Of a DNA stretch of 64,000 nt, positions 32,004 through 44,400 are shown piece by piece. Made by a program: the position numbers and the translations under genes. The first letter of the stretch is position 1; every line of letters starts with the position of its first letter. The DNA lies in contig CM043942.1 in the NCBI GenBank assembly GCA_014529385.2, forward strand, positions 49,980,274 through 50,044,273. Direction: 5' to 3'. The notes below the pieces were generated by a model. It searched no databases. It had not been told where the DNA came from and worked only from the letters and a program-made list of their open reading frames with translations. The stretch comes from Adiantum capillus-veneris. Taxonomy: Eukaryota; Streptophyta; Polypodiopsida; Polypodiales; Pteridaceae.

Positions 32004-33870
32004 CTTTTTTTTGCCATACTCACAATTGTGAGTGGAGATGTATATAAACTCAACAAAATAATGTACAAAAGACCTCAAGCACATCTTGTGCCTTGAGGGA
32101 TCAACATTACTACAGATCGGCCTTTTTGTTACGGACATAAGAGACTTACTTGAGAGAGATATAATGGAGGGTGTTGTCACCCTCGAGTTGGCTAGAACCA
32201 CAATCATCTTTCATAGTGTCAACTGGAATGGAGTGGGATGGCTTTAATCGCTTGGATCCACTCACCAAAGCTCCTCCCTTTTCCATTAGAGACTATCACT
32301 TCCCTGCTTTCTTGGATTATCTCGTTGAAGTCAGTAGTTGAGAGTTCATTTTTGAAAATACATTTGTTCCTAGTTCTCTAGACTTGTTTAAAGTAGCCAA
32401 AGCACAAAACTTGTGTGCATGTAAGGAGCTTGGTTCTTTATAAACTTCCCTCCCGTGATGAAATAATTATGTAGAATATAATCTTTTGTATCCATTTGCA
32501 GACTTTGCCTGCCAAGCCACTTATAGTCAGATATTATGATCTTCATTTGATGTTTGCATCCTAAGAGTGCTATCTGATCGAATTGCTTCTTTGCATCCTG
32601 AGAATCTATCTTATCCAATTTCTCTAGCAAAGAATCTTATTGCCTATCAAAATAGCCCCCTAAAGTGCCTTCCATAGGAATATCTTCATTGCCTGGGGCC
32701 ATTAATGGTCCCAAATGTTACTGATTAGCATTCTTCGCCTCGTTTCTAGCCATTTCTTATGCCATTGTTTATTAAGATGGGAAAACCAATTTGTTTTAAG
32801 CATTAGGCTAAAGTAAACTTCCTTGGTTTGAAGTTTTAAGAAAATTTTGTTCCACAGGCCACCACTAGGCTTTCCCCTCAGATCCAGACTCACAAATAGG
32901 CATCAGAACTTGATTCAAATCTTCGATGGCTCTTTCAATTAGAAGTCTTTCAGGAGAAACAGAGTCGTTAATTGGTTTGCTTCTTTCCATCTTGTGTTGC
33001 TGCTGCCATCCAAAATTGAGCTAGATATCTCAATCCTTTGTTATTGATCTTCCTAGCAATCTCTCTCGAATGGAGTTACTAAATCCCTTCCCACTTTCTA
33101 TAGCCATGGGAACTAGTGTGTTATGGAAATATTTGGCGGACTCCCCCGATTCGAGGGTCTCTATACCTTTGACACATGTACAAACTAGCTCGCTCGTGAT
33201 GGCCCTTAACCTTAGTTTTTCCCACTGAGGTGCTAGCAGTTTGTCGTGAATCCCTAGTTCCTTCCAAGGGCCCCTTGAGAGGAGACCTTCACTTTGTTAA
33301 TCATGTCATCTTAATGGCCCATGCCTGGTCTTGTTTGGCTAGTGCAACAAAAAAATTAGCACACCGAGCCTTTGCATGCACCTTAGGGTTGAGGATTCCA
33401 ATGACGCCTTGCTCCTTAGGTTTTGCAACAATTTTCCATCTGACCCACTACCAGGGGAGCAAAACTCGCGTGCTATTCTTCCAAAGGAATTTGTTCACCA
33501 GTTTCAAGAATTCCTTTCAGCCATTTTTAAGAGAGGACCTGCAAAGGATATGTACGAGATCATAAAAAATATTAATCACTTGTACTCTACCCTTGGAGGG
33601 GGGGAGCACATACTCCCACTAATGCATCTTGCTTTGCACTTTGTCCAAGACCCACAAGAACCTCTGCTTGTTGGTGATGTTGACCCCAAGTGGGGCCGCT
33701 AGATGGCGGAATGCCTTTCCTTTAGAGACGACCTCTCCTAACCATTCAGATGGGTCAAACAAGTGACTCTCTAATAGCAAGCTCAATCTTGATTCTTCAA
33801 TATTGCACTTTGACCTTGAGGTGGTGGAAAACATTTGAACGATCCCCAAAGCCATAGTAAGGTAGACTTA
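32004..33870 (-). mobile_element. decayed LINE (A), minus strand
   Basis: On minus, 33855-33619 encodes the post-RT region of a LINE (LGVNITNKQRFLWVLDKVQS), then degraded sequence around LVNKFLWKNS (about 33500). The 3' end at about 32004-32040 is a hairpin (ACTCACAATTGTGAGT, 32018-32033) followed on minus by TATGGC and an A-run. The RT catalytic core is not seen, so the copy is 5'-truncated or eroded. Many stops. Confidence 0.72.
32018..32033 (-). repeat. LINE 3'-end palindrome (copy A)
   Basis: ACTCACAATTGTGAGT is a perfect 16-bp palindrome located directly before the A-rich tail on the minus strand. Related copies lie at 35293, 36155 and 36800. Confidence 0.85.
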
Positions 33871-34559
33871 AAGCATGCCATGAATTACTTTATGTTTCAA
33901 AAAAATATAAGGATAATATAAACATATTAATGTGGGTTTCTCTTCATTGGATTGCCTTTGGAGAGTTTTTGGATGTCATCTCCTACATCCTTCTACAGGA
34001 GATTTCACTATTGATAGCTATATTAGGACGATGATTTTAATTATTTGGTAACAAAGCATCCAAGATATAATTATCACTACCTTGATGTGGATGCATAGAG
34101 AGTATTTACACATGTTTTCACCTTGGAAGGAAAGGGAGGAAGGAGAGTGCTACCAAAATTAGGCCTTACTTCTTGTTGTCCACAACAACATATGGGTCAC
34201 TTACTAGTATTAATTATATACAATAAGTACCTTAAAAATCATACATACGGGCACCAACACAACCCTGCTAGCTGACACTACATATGTGAGTTGCTTTGTA
34301 TGTACACCTTGCTAAAGCATGATAAAAATCCACAAAAGGAAAGCATATTCACTATCATTACACTCCACTACATGTACATATATACAATTTACAAAAAGTG
34401 GGGTGTTCAAAAAATATGCGCACCATCATAATTTTTGAACGGTATCCTTCTTTTGCAATAAGCTCAAAAATGCACAACAAAGAAACTTATCTTCCACACA
34501 GAATCAATATCCAACTAAAAAAAAAGCTAGCTCTAAGAATACAGAAGTTTCACCAAGCC

Positions 34560-35338
34560 ACAAACTAAGGAAATATACTCAAACTCATATTCAAAGCAAA
34601 AATAGTTCTCCAAATAACTAACAATGGTGAAAGCTCTGGCCAAAATCTAGTTGGGTGTTGGCGGCAAAAATATATGGGACCCTCAATGGCCCCCAACAAT
34701 AAAGATCTTTCTATGGAAAATCTTTGGGGGGCCCTTTCAATTGTGGTCAAGATTTTAACCAGAGAGATAGGTTTGAATAGATGCTTAGGGTGCAAAGCGG
34801 CCAGTGAGGATCCCTCCACTTGTTCCAAAATTATCCATCTACAAGAGGTAGTGGGAAAATTATGCAAATGGGTACAAAAGACTTGGTGATCCATTCTTCA
34901 AGATGAACTACTTTGGGAGGCATGGTGGGAAGAAGCCAAGCCATCTTGATTTGCACACAAAGTGTCCGCTTTTGCTACTTCAAACAAACGTGGAAGTCTA
35001 GGAACCAGTGTGTCTTTGGAAAAGACCACTCGATGGCTAGCTTCAAAGAGATTACTCAAGAAAGTAGTGAAGCAACCATCGATGTTAGAAAACATAAGAA
35101 CTCTGAAGACTAACGTCAAGAAATATTTTCCCTCTTAACTCTAGCTCCTCCAGCCAAAAAAATGTGACTCTCTCAGTAGCTATCGTATTTATGGATTATG
35201 TAAACCCACATCCTATATCTGGTCCCTCAAGACATCATCCGTCGTGCTTGAAGTTGATTGTACATTTCTTTCTGGGTTAATTTAAGTAATCCACTCACAA
35301 TTGTGAATTTGACAAAAAAAGAAAAAGAAAAAGAATAA
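34560..35338 (+). mobile_element. decayed LINE (B) 3' end, plus strand
   Basis: Plus-strand translation (with frame changes) reads PPTIKIFLWKIFGGPF near 34690 and a Cys-rich zf-RVT-like stretch (DACGAK... then C near 34800), the region downstream of LINE RT. The 3' end has ACTCACAATTGTGAAT (35293-35308), then an A-rich tail of AAAAAAAGAAAAAG type at 35314-35338. Confidence 0.68.
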
Positions 35339-35799
35339 AATGATGCAAAATAAAGATATTGTTCATAAGGTAGGCTCCTTTGCACTACAGTATGTTTGAA
35401 ATGGACGATATAGTGAATGGAAGAAGTATGCATAATCAAATTGTCAACAGTTTTAGTTTGTTTGCCTTTTTCTTCATTTGCATGCCATGTAGTAGGATAG
35501 GATCTATGTGGCAAGGCACAGGTTCAATTCTTCAAGTTTGGGAGATACTATCCCAACTCTTGCAACATACTTTAGTATGGAACCCTATTACTCTAGGCAC
35601 TATATACTTTATCAATATTTTCGCAAAGCTTTCATAATATGAACAATTTAACTTGATCTTTTAAAAGCAAGGTTATTTAATTTACAAACATGTTTGAATG
35701 AACACATTACCTATTCAAGTCAATGCTCGTTTTGTCATGAAGTGTTCATTGCATTAGTGCTTTACACCAAAATGAGCAACTTTAATATAAGATCCGTCC

Positions 35800-36191
35800 G
35801 GTTGGTTGCAAAGTGAACCCTTCTTGATGGTGATCGAGATTACAGGCTCCACCCATATTGCGATTATGCTTTGTTGTATTCCTAATGGTTTGGTTTATGG
35901 ATGCCTCTCAGAAGGGTGGCTCCCTATTCTAGCCTTTGTAATGTTTTGGTTTTTGGCTCTGAGGTAGTCCATCTCGAGGGGGATGTCTTATTGAGGTGGC
36001 AATCCACCTTATTTCCCTGTCAGCCTCTTTGTGTTTTTGCTTAGTTGTGACTTGTCTGGGTGAGCAAGTTGTCCTATTGTAACTCCTTTTGAACTCCATG
36101 GCTCATTTGGAGCATGGAGGTGGTGTATGCTTTTCTAGTTTTTGATATATTTCAACTCACTTAGTTGAGTGAGTACTGCCAAAAGAAAAAA
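35800..36191 (+). mobile_element. LINE-like 3' UTR (D), plus strand
   Basis: There is no coding region, but the right end reads TTCAACTCAC-TTAGTTGAGTGAGT-ACTGCC followed by an A-rich tail, the same architecture as LINE ends A-C. The left limit is nominal. Confidence 0.5.
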
Positions 36192-36400
36192 GATTCGTGC
36201 TCCATACAATCTAATCTTTCATAAATGATATTGAAACATATTTTAGTATGATATCATATTCAAAAAATCATGAGACTTTGTACCCCTAGTTTCTATGCAA
36301 CATGAGATAGCGTGTCCTTAGATGAAGCTAATCAAGCATGATAAGTTCATCCAAGCTATCTCATAGAATGATTTTGGTCTCTAGTAGACATTAATAAGCC

Positions 36401-36472
<72 letters not shown>
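36401..36472 (+). repeat. compound (TC)n(AC)n microsatellite
   Basis: TC run at 36401-36432 followed by AC run at 36435-36472. A (GT)n run follows at about 36566-36588. Confidence 0.95.
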
Positions 36473-36475
<3 letters not shown>

Positions 36476-36774
36476 ATATGGAACACATGGGAGTTGCTTA
36501 GAAGAGAGGCAAAAATGTGTCACATGGAACACATGGGATTTTCTTAGAAGGGTGAGATAAAAAGTGTATGTGTGTGTGTGTGTGTGTAACTTTTTTGGAT
36601 GATATATGCAACTTTATGGGGTATAAAAGTCTAGTTCTAGCTTTTTAAAAGAAGCCTTTTTCTTAGCAAACCAAACATAAAAGAAGCCGTACAGAAGAAG
36701 AGAGTTAAGCGTACATGTGATACTTTATTACTTTCTATCCTGAATGGATCTACCTTTTGGAGTGAAATCTCTTT

Positions 36775-36950
36775 GTTTTTTGTTTTTGTTTTTTGCAAAA
36801 CTCACAATTTGAGAGTGGATTGTATTAAGCACAACATCAAATTTACAAACTAGCCTTAAACTCAAGCCGAGCCTTGAGGTGCTGAAGATTACAGATTGAT
36901 TTTTTTCTAATTTTTCTATAGGTCCTTTAATTTCATACCCTTGCATTGCT
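36775..36950 (-). mobile_element. LINE 3' end (C), minus strand
   Basis: On minus: TTAATACAATCCACTCTCAAATTGTGAGTTTTGC and then AAAAAACAAAAACAAAAAAC. This matches ends A and B in both the AATCCACTC lead and the hairpin (36800-36816). Only about 170 bp is recognisable. Confidence 0.62.
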
Positions 36951-37439
36951 CGATTTCCTTTTTATTTTATTTTATTGTTTTCACTTTGTTAGGTTAGAAT
37001 CGTGTACTTTTTCTATAGAAGTTTCTACACGTTAAAAGAGAATCGAGTGCATTGAGGAAGTAAGCCAAAAAAGGAAGGTTCAAAATATATCTAGTTGTTC
37101 TTACACGTCAAAGGTTTTCACATTAGACAACTATATTTAGTGCTTCAACACATGGAGACACGTACCATCCTACCATTGGACATTTAAAAGATTGCACTTA
37201 TAGCTAGAGATAATAACACTTAGCTAATGATCTTATTTATTTCGCAAGTTGTTGAGCGAAGGACTACACTATAATTTTTTGCTCACACGCATATTTTTGT
37301 GAACACTTATTGTAATAAACGTCTTTTCGACATTTCATTTCTTGATGGAGCCGATTCATTGTAATTAGCGGGACTCAATTGAGTTTCCAGCTTGTATTCA
37401 CCAAGTAGTTTCACCTGCTTATGTAATTAGATTAGAGAT

Positions 37440-38183
37440 GTGTTCACACCTCCAAGGCTGAAGTATAAGAGCCAATTATTGTAAACCTAAGGACAGTTTT
37501 TTTTGAATCATTAATCAAGATAAGTTTTGAGCGTCCGTGACTGTGTCTGAGAGAGAGTCTTATCCTCTTGCTACGCGAGCTATGGAGCCGCCATTGGAGA
37601 AGCGACACCGCCATTGTGTTAGCAACGGCGAGAGCTACGCACCGATACCAAGTGTGTGCGTATTCGACTTCTACGCGAGGTGAGCTCCCACGAGATTCTA
37701 TGTGAGTTTTCTTCCTACCTGTGTGTCGGAATTGAGCGTGCCATATATCTATAGAACCGCAGCGAGTAGAGCTACACATTAGTACCATCGGAGTCGAAAT
37801 TCGGTCACCTAAATTTTTCGGCTGTCTTCATACGCGTTTACCGCACGGAGTGGTTACAGGTTGAGATTATATTGTAGATTCATAGGATATTGTCCTTACC
37901 TAGTGTAGAGATTCCCCTTTGAGTTTGAGGCTGATTCGATGACTTTAGATCACGTTTTGGATAGCATTTGTTTGTGGTACGGTTTTCAGTCATTTGCGTA
38001 TTTGAGAACTTAGGTTTGATTTCCTTGGTAGTGATTGTCATTAGAAGGTCGAGTAGGTGATTTGACACCCACCTATTTGTTTTCCATGCACCTGCGGGTC
38101 AAGCTCCGTCTTCGTCTGACATTCTTGTTTGTCGGTTGAGTTCTCGCTATCATAGCCACCGCTAGCGGCGTAACCGCCCAACA
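37440..38183 (+). repeat. probable 5' LTR of Ty3-type element E4
   Basis: The right edge ends CCCAACA at 38183, just before a tRNA-Asp-type primer site. A TATAAG box lies near 37464. The left edge is only a guess (TGTTCACACC near 37440) because no second LTR occurs in the window. Confidence 0.45.
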
Positions 38184-38185
38184 TT

Positions 38186-38203
38186 TGGCGCCGCCGCCGG
38201 GAC
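38186..38203 (+). promoter_or_regulatory. E4 primer binding site
   Basis: TGGCGCCGCCGCCGGGAC closely matches the TGGCGCCGTTGCCGGGGA site used by many plant Ty3 elements (tRNA-Asp complement). Confidence 0.85.
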
Positions 38204-38715
38204 AAGAGCCCTAAGTAGGTGACCTTAGACTAATCCTACGAGGTGAATTGTTTCATTTACTTTGTATATTTTAGTTAGAAAGGTCTAGGAGTGGTGAACT
38301 CCGAGGATCTTTGAGAGGTACTAGGAAACTCGTGGTATTCCTAGGTCTTTCTTGTTTGACAGTTTTTTAGTTTAGATTAGATTGATTTTTGTTGGTGATT
38401 GAGTGATTGTTGAGATTGAGGTATTTGCTAGTCTGTGTGTGGAAGTGAATCTCTTATACTCACCATTGCAAAAACCCAATTTATGATTAGAAGTAGCTTA
38501 GGTAGGACTTGATTTGATCCTGATCTAGGGCTATTAATCAGTGATTTATTTGCTTGATGTGTTTGTTTGCATGTTAGATCACTAAACCATTGATTTGGTA
38601 GTGAAACTTGCATAAACAAAGTGTAGAGAGATTTTCTGTGAAACTAAGTGTTGCTGAGCACTTAAGAGAGCTCTTGGAAGAGTTTCTGGCCAAAAAACTG
38701 GAATTCTGTAACATT

Positions 38716-38739
38716 AGACATCATACGCGTATTATGTCT
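38716..38739. repeat. 24-bp near-palindrome, copy 1
   Basis: AGACAT-CATACGCGTATTATG-TCT: arms pair except at one position, centred on ACGCGT. Confidence 0.9.
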
Positions 38740-39001
38740 TAGGGGCTAAACAGAGACCAGAACAGAAAATTTGACATTACCAGAGTGTTCAGAAGGGGTT
38801 TTACCCTAAGATCAACATAAAACAAGGGCTTTAAACACTTCTAGAAACTCAAAATACCATGTCAGAGAGTGCAAAAAAACGCAAAGAATAGGGAAAATTG
38901 ATTCAGAGCTCATTTTGCATTCAAACTTGATAAAACACTTGAAACTCAAAGATAAACACTTGGAAAGCTTAAAATAGAAAATTGGGAAAATCTATGAAAA
39001 A

Positions 39002-39025
39002 AGACATCATACGCGTATAATGTCT
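39002..39025. repeat. 24-bp near-palindrome, copy 2
   Basis: Same as copy 1 except at one base. The core is CATACGCGTATAATG. Confidence 0.9.
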
Positions 39026-39126
39026 TTTTGCACTTGCTGATGTGATTTTTTGAATTTTGACTTGACAACATTGTTGCAAACATAGTGAATAGCTGAAATA
39101 TCAAGTTTGGACCAAATTGGACAAAA

Positions 39127-39150
39127 AGACATCATACGCATATAATGTCT
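39127..39150. repeat. 24-bp near-palindrome, copy 3
   Basis: The core is CATACGCATATAATG, one change from copies 2 and 4 in the centre (CGCG to CGCA). Confidence 0.9.
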
Positions 39151-39381
39151 CCAACTTAATTCTGGGAAAATTTTGACATTTTGCTATCACAGATCCTTTG
39201 TACTAGTTGTCTAGAGCTTGTATTTCAAGTTTCATACGTCAAAATTCGGGAAATTGCCTAGAAAAGCCTAATCTGGCCATAACTTGCACAACCAGAGTTC
39301 AAATTGAATTTTGTGAGTGGACAGAGCATAAGGGTGCTACTGGGAGTGAGCAAAGCAAAAGTATCCAAAATCTGGGAAAAA

Positions 39382-39405
39382 AGACATCATACGCGTATAA
39401 TGTCT
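39382..39405. repeat. 24-bp near-palindrome, copy 4
   Basis: Identical to copy 2 over 24 bp. Confidence 0.9.
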
Positions 39406-39574
39406 TTCTGAGCAAATCTGATACAAAATTTTCACTTGAGATAACAGAAGTCTTCCAATTGACAAAACAATCCATTTTGACCAAGTATCATTCAGTTTAG
39501 ATCACTTTTGATCACAGAAACGGGGATAAAACAAACTGCCGAGACTGAAAAGTTAGAATCCTCTAGGGGGATTG

Positions 39575-42004
39575 ATGAATTTGAGATCCGGTAGATATCT
39601 CCAGAATAACCAACCGAGACAAAGAGAACAAGCGAGTGTTATATCAACCGAGGAGAGTGTAAACCAAAGTGTAGTGCGACCGTTAGAGCCGATCCTTGAA
39701 GGAAGTATTTCCGATACTTTTCTTCAGAGAGATCTTACGAGATTTTCACTGAACACTTAGGATACTTGAACTTAAACGAAAGAAAAACATGGCAGCAAGA
39801 CCATCAAACCCTTCGGCTGCAATGAAGCTATTGTTCATCAAGTATCAATATGACAACAAGCAAGGTGCCAAGATCTACAAAGATGGTATGGACCACTACT
39901 GTGTGAAAATAGAAGATAGACCAAGTAAGTTCAAGGACTTAGTGCCTGTGAGCTATAGCGGAGATAGGTACTTAGATGATGAAGGTATCATGTACTTGGT
40001 AGTCCTGAATCCTAACATTGTGGACAAGTGGGATGGATGGGCACGAAAGCCAAAGTAGATGAAGAACCCGAAGAGAAAGCACCAACAATGATCTTTCCTA
40101 ATGCTAGATTAAGATGAGAAAATGAAACTTTGAGAATTAACACAGACAACGTCTACGTGGGGTTATACAAGTATAATAATGGAGAGGAAGATCTCTATTA
40201 TAGATGCGAGAGGAACCCTACGTTGATGAGTTGACAGAGCGGAAAAGACTTTATGTCTTTACCTACACAAGGGATCAGAAACGAAGATTGTCGCATATGA
40301 TAAGTATGGAAGACGATATGCAGCAATCGATAAAAAGTTGGAAGGATACACATACTTTGGGGGACCACTCCACCATTATTATGTCACTCCAAGCCCACTG
40401 AGACCATCACCTACAACTGTCTTGCCAGACCCGATGGCAACAGTAGAGAGAGGACTCATGTAACTGAATCTTTCAGTCGACCTCATTATTCTATGCCAAG
40501 CCCAATGGGAACATTACATTCTAGAGAGTCAATGTCTACGAATCGAGATAGTGCAGTTCCATTCTCTACACATACTACGGTAGGTCCGATGTTGCAACAA
40601 CACCATCACATTTGCCTCCTAGTATAGATTCGTGGCAAGGGAGCCAACTAGAGCAGCACATGAAGTCCATGACACAAGAGAAAGTTTTAGTCGGATATAG
40701 GAGCAATGAGATTGGTGGCAGACAATAGACGCATGAGACCATCTCAAGTGGCCAAGTGTATGCCAAATAGTGGCTCAAGAGATCCTTATGCACATGTCTC
40801 ACTCTTTAAGCAAGTCTTATGAGCTGAGCTGATAACAGATTTCCACACACAATACAAGGATTTGGTTTTACTTTAGAAGGGACGGCATTGACATGTTTCA
40901 TCAACCACTGAATGGTGGAGGTTTCCATGATATTGACCACTTGCTGCGAGAGTTTGCCGAGGAATTTTCGAAAAGATGGATCAAACACAACATGGTATCC
41001 CAAATATATGCTTTCAAACAGAAGGAGCAAGAAAAGGTGAAGGAGCTTTGCTTCGCTTCAAACAATACATAGAGATATGTCCAGTACTGGAACGACGCAA
41101 GATGACAGACTATCTGTCCTCTTTATAGAAGGACCGAGAAATGACACTCTCAAGAAAGACTTGCACCTGAAAGCTTGTACAAGTTTTGAGCAAGTGACCA
41201 GAGAAGCATTGTACTTAGTGGATAACTGTGCCTGTTTATGGTGAGGTGACAACGGATACGGATGTCGCATCCAATAGCTCATCATCCGTAGCTAGCGAGA
41301 CCACCACTAAGAAGAATGTCCAAATAACAACAGTGCCGAACATGGAACAAATGATAGAAGATGCTATAAGGAGATTAGCACCATACCCTAAACCAATGCC
41401 AAAACTAACGAAATGGTGTGCAATCGAACAAAATTGGACAAATCATTCAACAGAAGAGTGCTATTACAACAAGGGGGGTTATGTGAAGGAGCATCAGTAT
41501 GCACCTCCAGCTCAAATAGCACCACCTCAGGTACATCCAGTACCTAGATACCCAATGGGAAACGTACCAGGACCTATGGGGATAGAAAGACCGTAGCCGG
41601 TATTGGGGCAACAACCACCCTTACCAGGAGTGAGACCAGTGGGTAGTAGATATGCACCCACCCTAGAGAATCAGGAAGAACGAGCTTTAGTGCTTGTTCA
41701 GACTTATTATGAAGATTTTCGTGCATCCATGGCTCCTACTGTGTATTACCCACATGAAGAACCAAAACAACCAGAACCTTGGAGCATGATAGGAAATGTT
41801 GGACCACCAACAACCGCACATGCCTTAGATGAAGAGAGGTATAACTTGGACGCAAGAACACTTATGTTCATAGCTCATGGGGGGTTGTCAGGCCAAAGAC
41901 CAGCCTACCCACAAAGAACAAATCAAGGGACACCAAGACCTGAATTGGGACCCTGTTATAAGTGTGGAGGTGACCATTTGATGAATGTTTGTCCACACAT
42001 ATAG
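39575..42004 (+). pseudogene. E4 gag, heavily interrupted, with zinc knuckle
   Basis: It starts MNLRSGRYLQNN, typical of plant Ty3 Gag. Decayed frames follow to about 41220, with a capsid-like segment (GTALTWFIN near 40900; FIEGPRNDTLKKDLHLKAC near 41120). A cysteine/histidine box (WCAIEQNWTNHSTEECYY near 41430) and a CX2CX3HX4C knuckle (CYKCGGDHLMNVC near 41955) come next, then TAG at about 42002. The 39789-40058 frame is part of this region. Many stops make it non-functional. Confidence 0.72.
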
Positions 42005-43407
42005 ATCATTAGAATAAATTCATATTGCACAGAGTGTGGTGTCACTCACTTCATTGAGGATTGTTCAAAGAATCCCAACAAAGTGCAAAAGACAACATTG
42101 AACATGCTAGAGTCGATTCCTGCTAGCAATGGGTCTGAAAATGAAACCAAGATACCAACACAAGTTGTGACTAGAGCTCAAGCAAAGAAAACCACTAGAG
42201 AACCAGAGAATGGAAAGTCAAAGATGGAATTGGCAAGTCAAGGACGATGAAGCCATAGAAACACATGGAAAGCTAGGAAAGCCAGCATGAAGCTGAAAAA
42301 AGAATAGCAAGACGCGATTCTAGTTGAGGAATTAAAACAAACAAAAGACAGATTAGAGAAACTTGAGAGTCAAAACGGAATACGAGAAATGGACTCTGAA
42401 AAGTCGAAACTGAAGAGTGTCAAAGAGACAACGAGTGTAAGCTCAGGGGGATCAGTGGTAGTCGACAAAGTACACGAACCATTGGATGCACTGATGAGAG
42501 CTTACGAAGCGAGATTAAAGAACAACCAAACTCAAGAACAACGGTGGTTGACTTATCCAAATGTGGAATTGGAAAAGTAGAGACTCGAAATGTGTCAAAA
42601 AATGATCGAGACTGCACAAGCCTTGTTAGAACCACCTAGAGAACCAATGAATTGTGGAGCGGAAAACCCAATTCATCAAGAGACTATCCTCTCACGGGTA
42701 GTTGAAAAGCCTAACAGTGCACAAAAGCCTAAAAATATGCACGGGGATGAACGTATAGTTATGAACACCACAGATCAAGAAATAGAGAGTTTTCATCCTG
42801 TGATACAGAGGTCTTACGGAAGAGATGAGGATTACAATGAGTTTTGGAAACAAGTGAGAGAGGCAAAATTTGCAAACGAGCTGAGTTGTCAAGCTAATCA
42901 GACTAATGGGGAAAAGGACGTCAGGAATCCTCCCATAGAGGAATTTGAGGCAGGATCTCAAGTGGACTTAGATCTGCATTCTTACTGGGAGATGGAGGCT
43001 CTGTTAGAACAGTAGAGAGTAAACCTCATTTGCTGAAAACCTTGCCCTCATACTTAGGAGAATACGAAGTAAAATCTGAGATTAGAGCGCTTCCGTCACG
43101 AGGAATCTCTTCAGGAAAAGTTACAAACTCGCAAGGATTGATAGAGATTTTGTCAACACCACTAACATGCACTATCACCCTAGCTGAGCTTTTGAGACTA
43201 TGAACAAACATGTGGGCAACTGTAGGAAAATGCTTGGATAAATTTGGGATAAAAGACCCAACTACAAAACTGCAAGAGGGCATACGAGAGCTGAGTACGC
43301 CACAAAAAAACGCTAAGCTTGTACCTTTGAACAAGGTTGGAGAGTATTGCGAAGGCGAAGAGGGGAATACAATCTTACCAGTTGAATTCCACGGAGTTAA
43401 CACGATG
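42005..43407 (+). pseudogene. E4 gag-pro linker with second zinc knuckle
   Basis: In the same reading after the TAG comes a second knuckle, CTECGVTHFIEDC (about 42027-42065). A long polar, Lys/Glu/Asn-rich linker follows in several broken frames (42389-42580, 42590-43015, 43210-43410). No enzyme domain. The final frame meets TAA at 43408 just before the protease. Confidence 0.6.
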
Positions 43408-43410
43408 TAA

Positions 43411-44400
43411 ATACTTGACAGCGGGGCTGGAGTAGCCATTGCTACGAAAGAAATCTGAAAAAAATGGGGAAAATCGGCGATAAGAAAAACGAGGTTGAAA
43501 CTCCAACTAGCGGACGGACAAATGGAGAGACCTTTGGGACTGTTAGAGAAAGTTGTAGTGACTTCTTGTGGAATTGAATACGAGCATACTTTTGCTATTG
43601 TTGACTTTGGCAAGGAGAATAACTATGATATTATACTTGGAAGACCATTCATGAGACAATTGAAAATGGTCCAGGATTGGGGTTACGACCACATATACTT
43701 GAGACACATGGAAACCACTACTCGCGTGAACCTAAAAGACCATAGCTACAAGGATGTGAACCGAACACTAGTTGAAGAGTTTGATTCATCTACTTTGGCA
43801 GGATCAGAGTTTCCAGCTTGGTTAGGCAAACCCAAAGAGTTATCGATGTGTGGAGCTTCGAACTGTGGAAGTTTGAAGCGTGAAGAATGTGTTTTAGAAA
43901 GGGCAATTAAAGACGAAAATTATATAGGTGAACCCTTTCCAGAGGATGCACTTGAACCATTAGAATGGACACACATTCTAGCAACCCTAGATGTTTGTGC
44001 AATTCAAGATGGTCCCACAACGAAGTTTTGTGATAAAGATGGATATGATGTGGTTCCGTACTTCGTGATGAGAGCTGTACTCGAAAAGGAGACTGGAAAG
44101 ATTGATACACCAGACAACAGAGATGAAGAGGAGATGTTTCACGACATTCTCGATCATCCAGAATGGGGAAATGAAGCTGACAACGAGTCCACAGACAACT
44201 CAAGCGAGAACGAGGAAACCATAAAGGATGTCAGATTCTATGATTTCCCAAATCAGATTGAAAAACGCCAGAAATGCTATAGAGAAAAGAGAAAAACGAA
44301 AGGGGTTAGAAACACTCCGATGCCTAAGATAAGAGGAAAAAACCAATTCCTAATTACTACTCCAAAAGTCATTGGGCAAGAGCTACAAATGAAACTTTAG
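43411..44400 (+). pseudogene. E4 aspartic protease and downstream acidic region
   Basis: The retropepsin active site ILDSGAGVAIATKEI starts at 43411 (Asp codon 43417). After a stop, the frame continues with VVTSCGIEYEHTFAIVDF and the C-terminal box YDIILGRPFMRQL near 43630. About 230 further residues are acidic (EETIKDVRFYDF) and end KLKL-stop at 44398. No RT motif follows in this element. Confidence 0.75.

Larger units (their letters stand above)
38204..39574 (+). other. E4 leader with four palindromic repeats
   Basis: 1.4 kb without a gag-like frame between primer site and gag. AT-rich, with four dispersed copies of a 24-bp near-palindrome (38716, 39002, 39127, 39382), each within or just after an A-run. 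Confidence 0.8.

Noticed and set aside
33230-33702. Plus frames of 111 and 108 codons
   Set aside because: They lie opposite the minus-strand LINE coding remnant (LGVNITNKQRF...), which is the better explanation.
38716-39405. CRISPR-like array from the four 24-bp repeats
   Set aside because: Spacing is irregular (about 100-260 bp), the context is a plant retroelement leader, and no cas genes are present.
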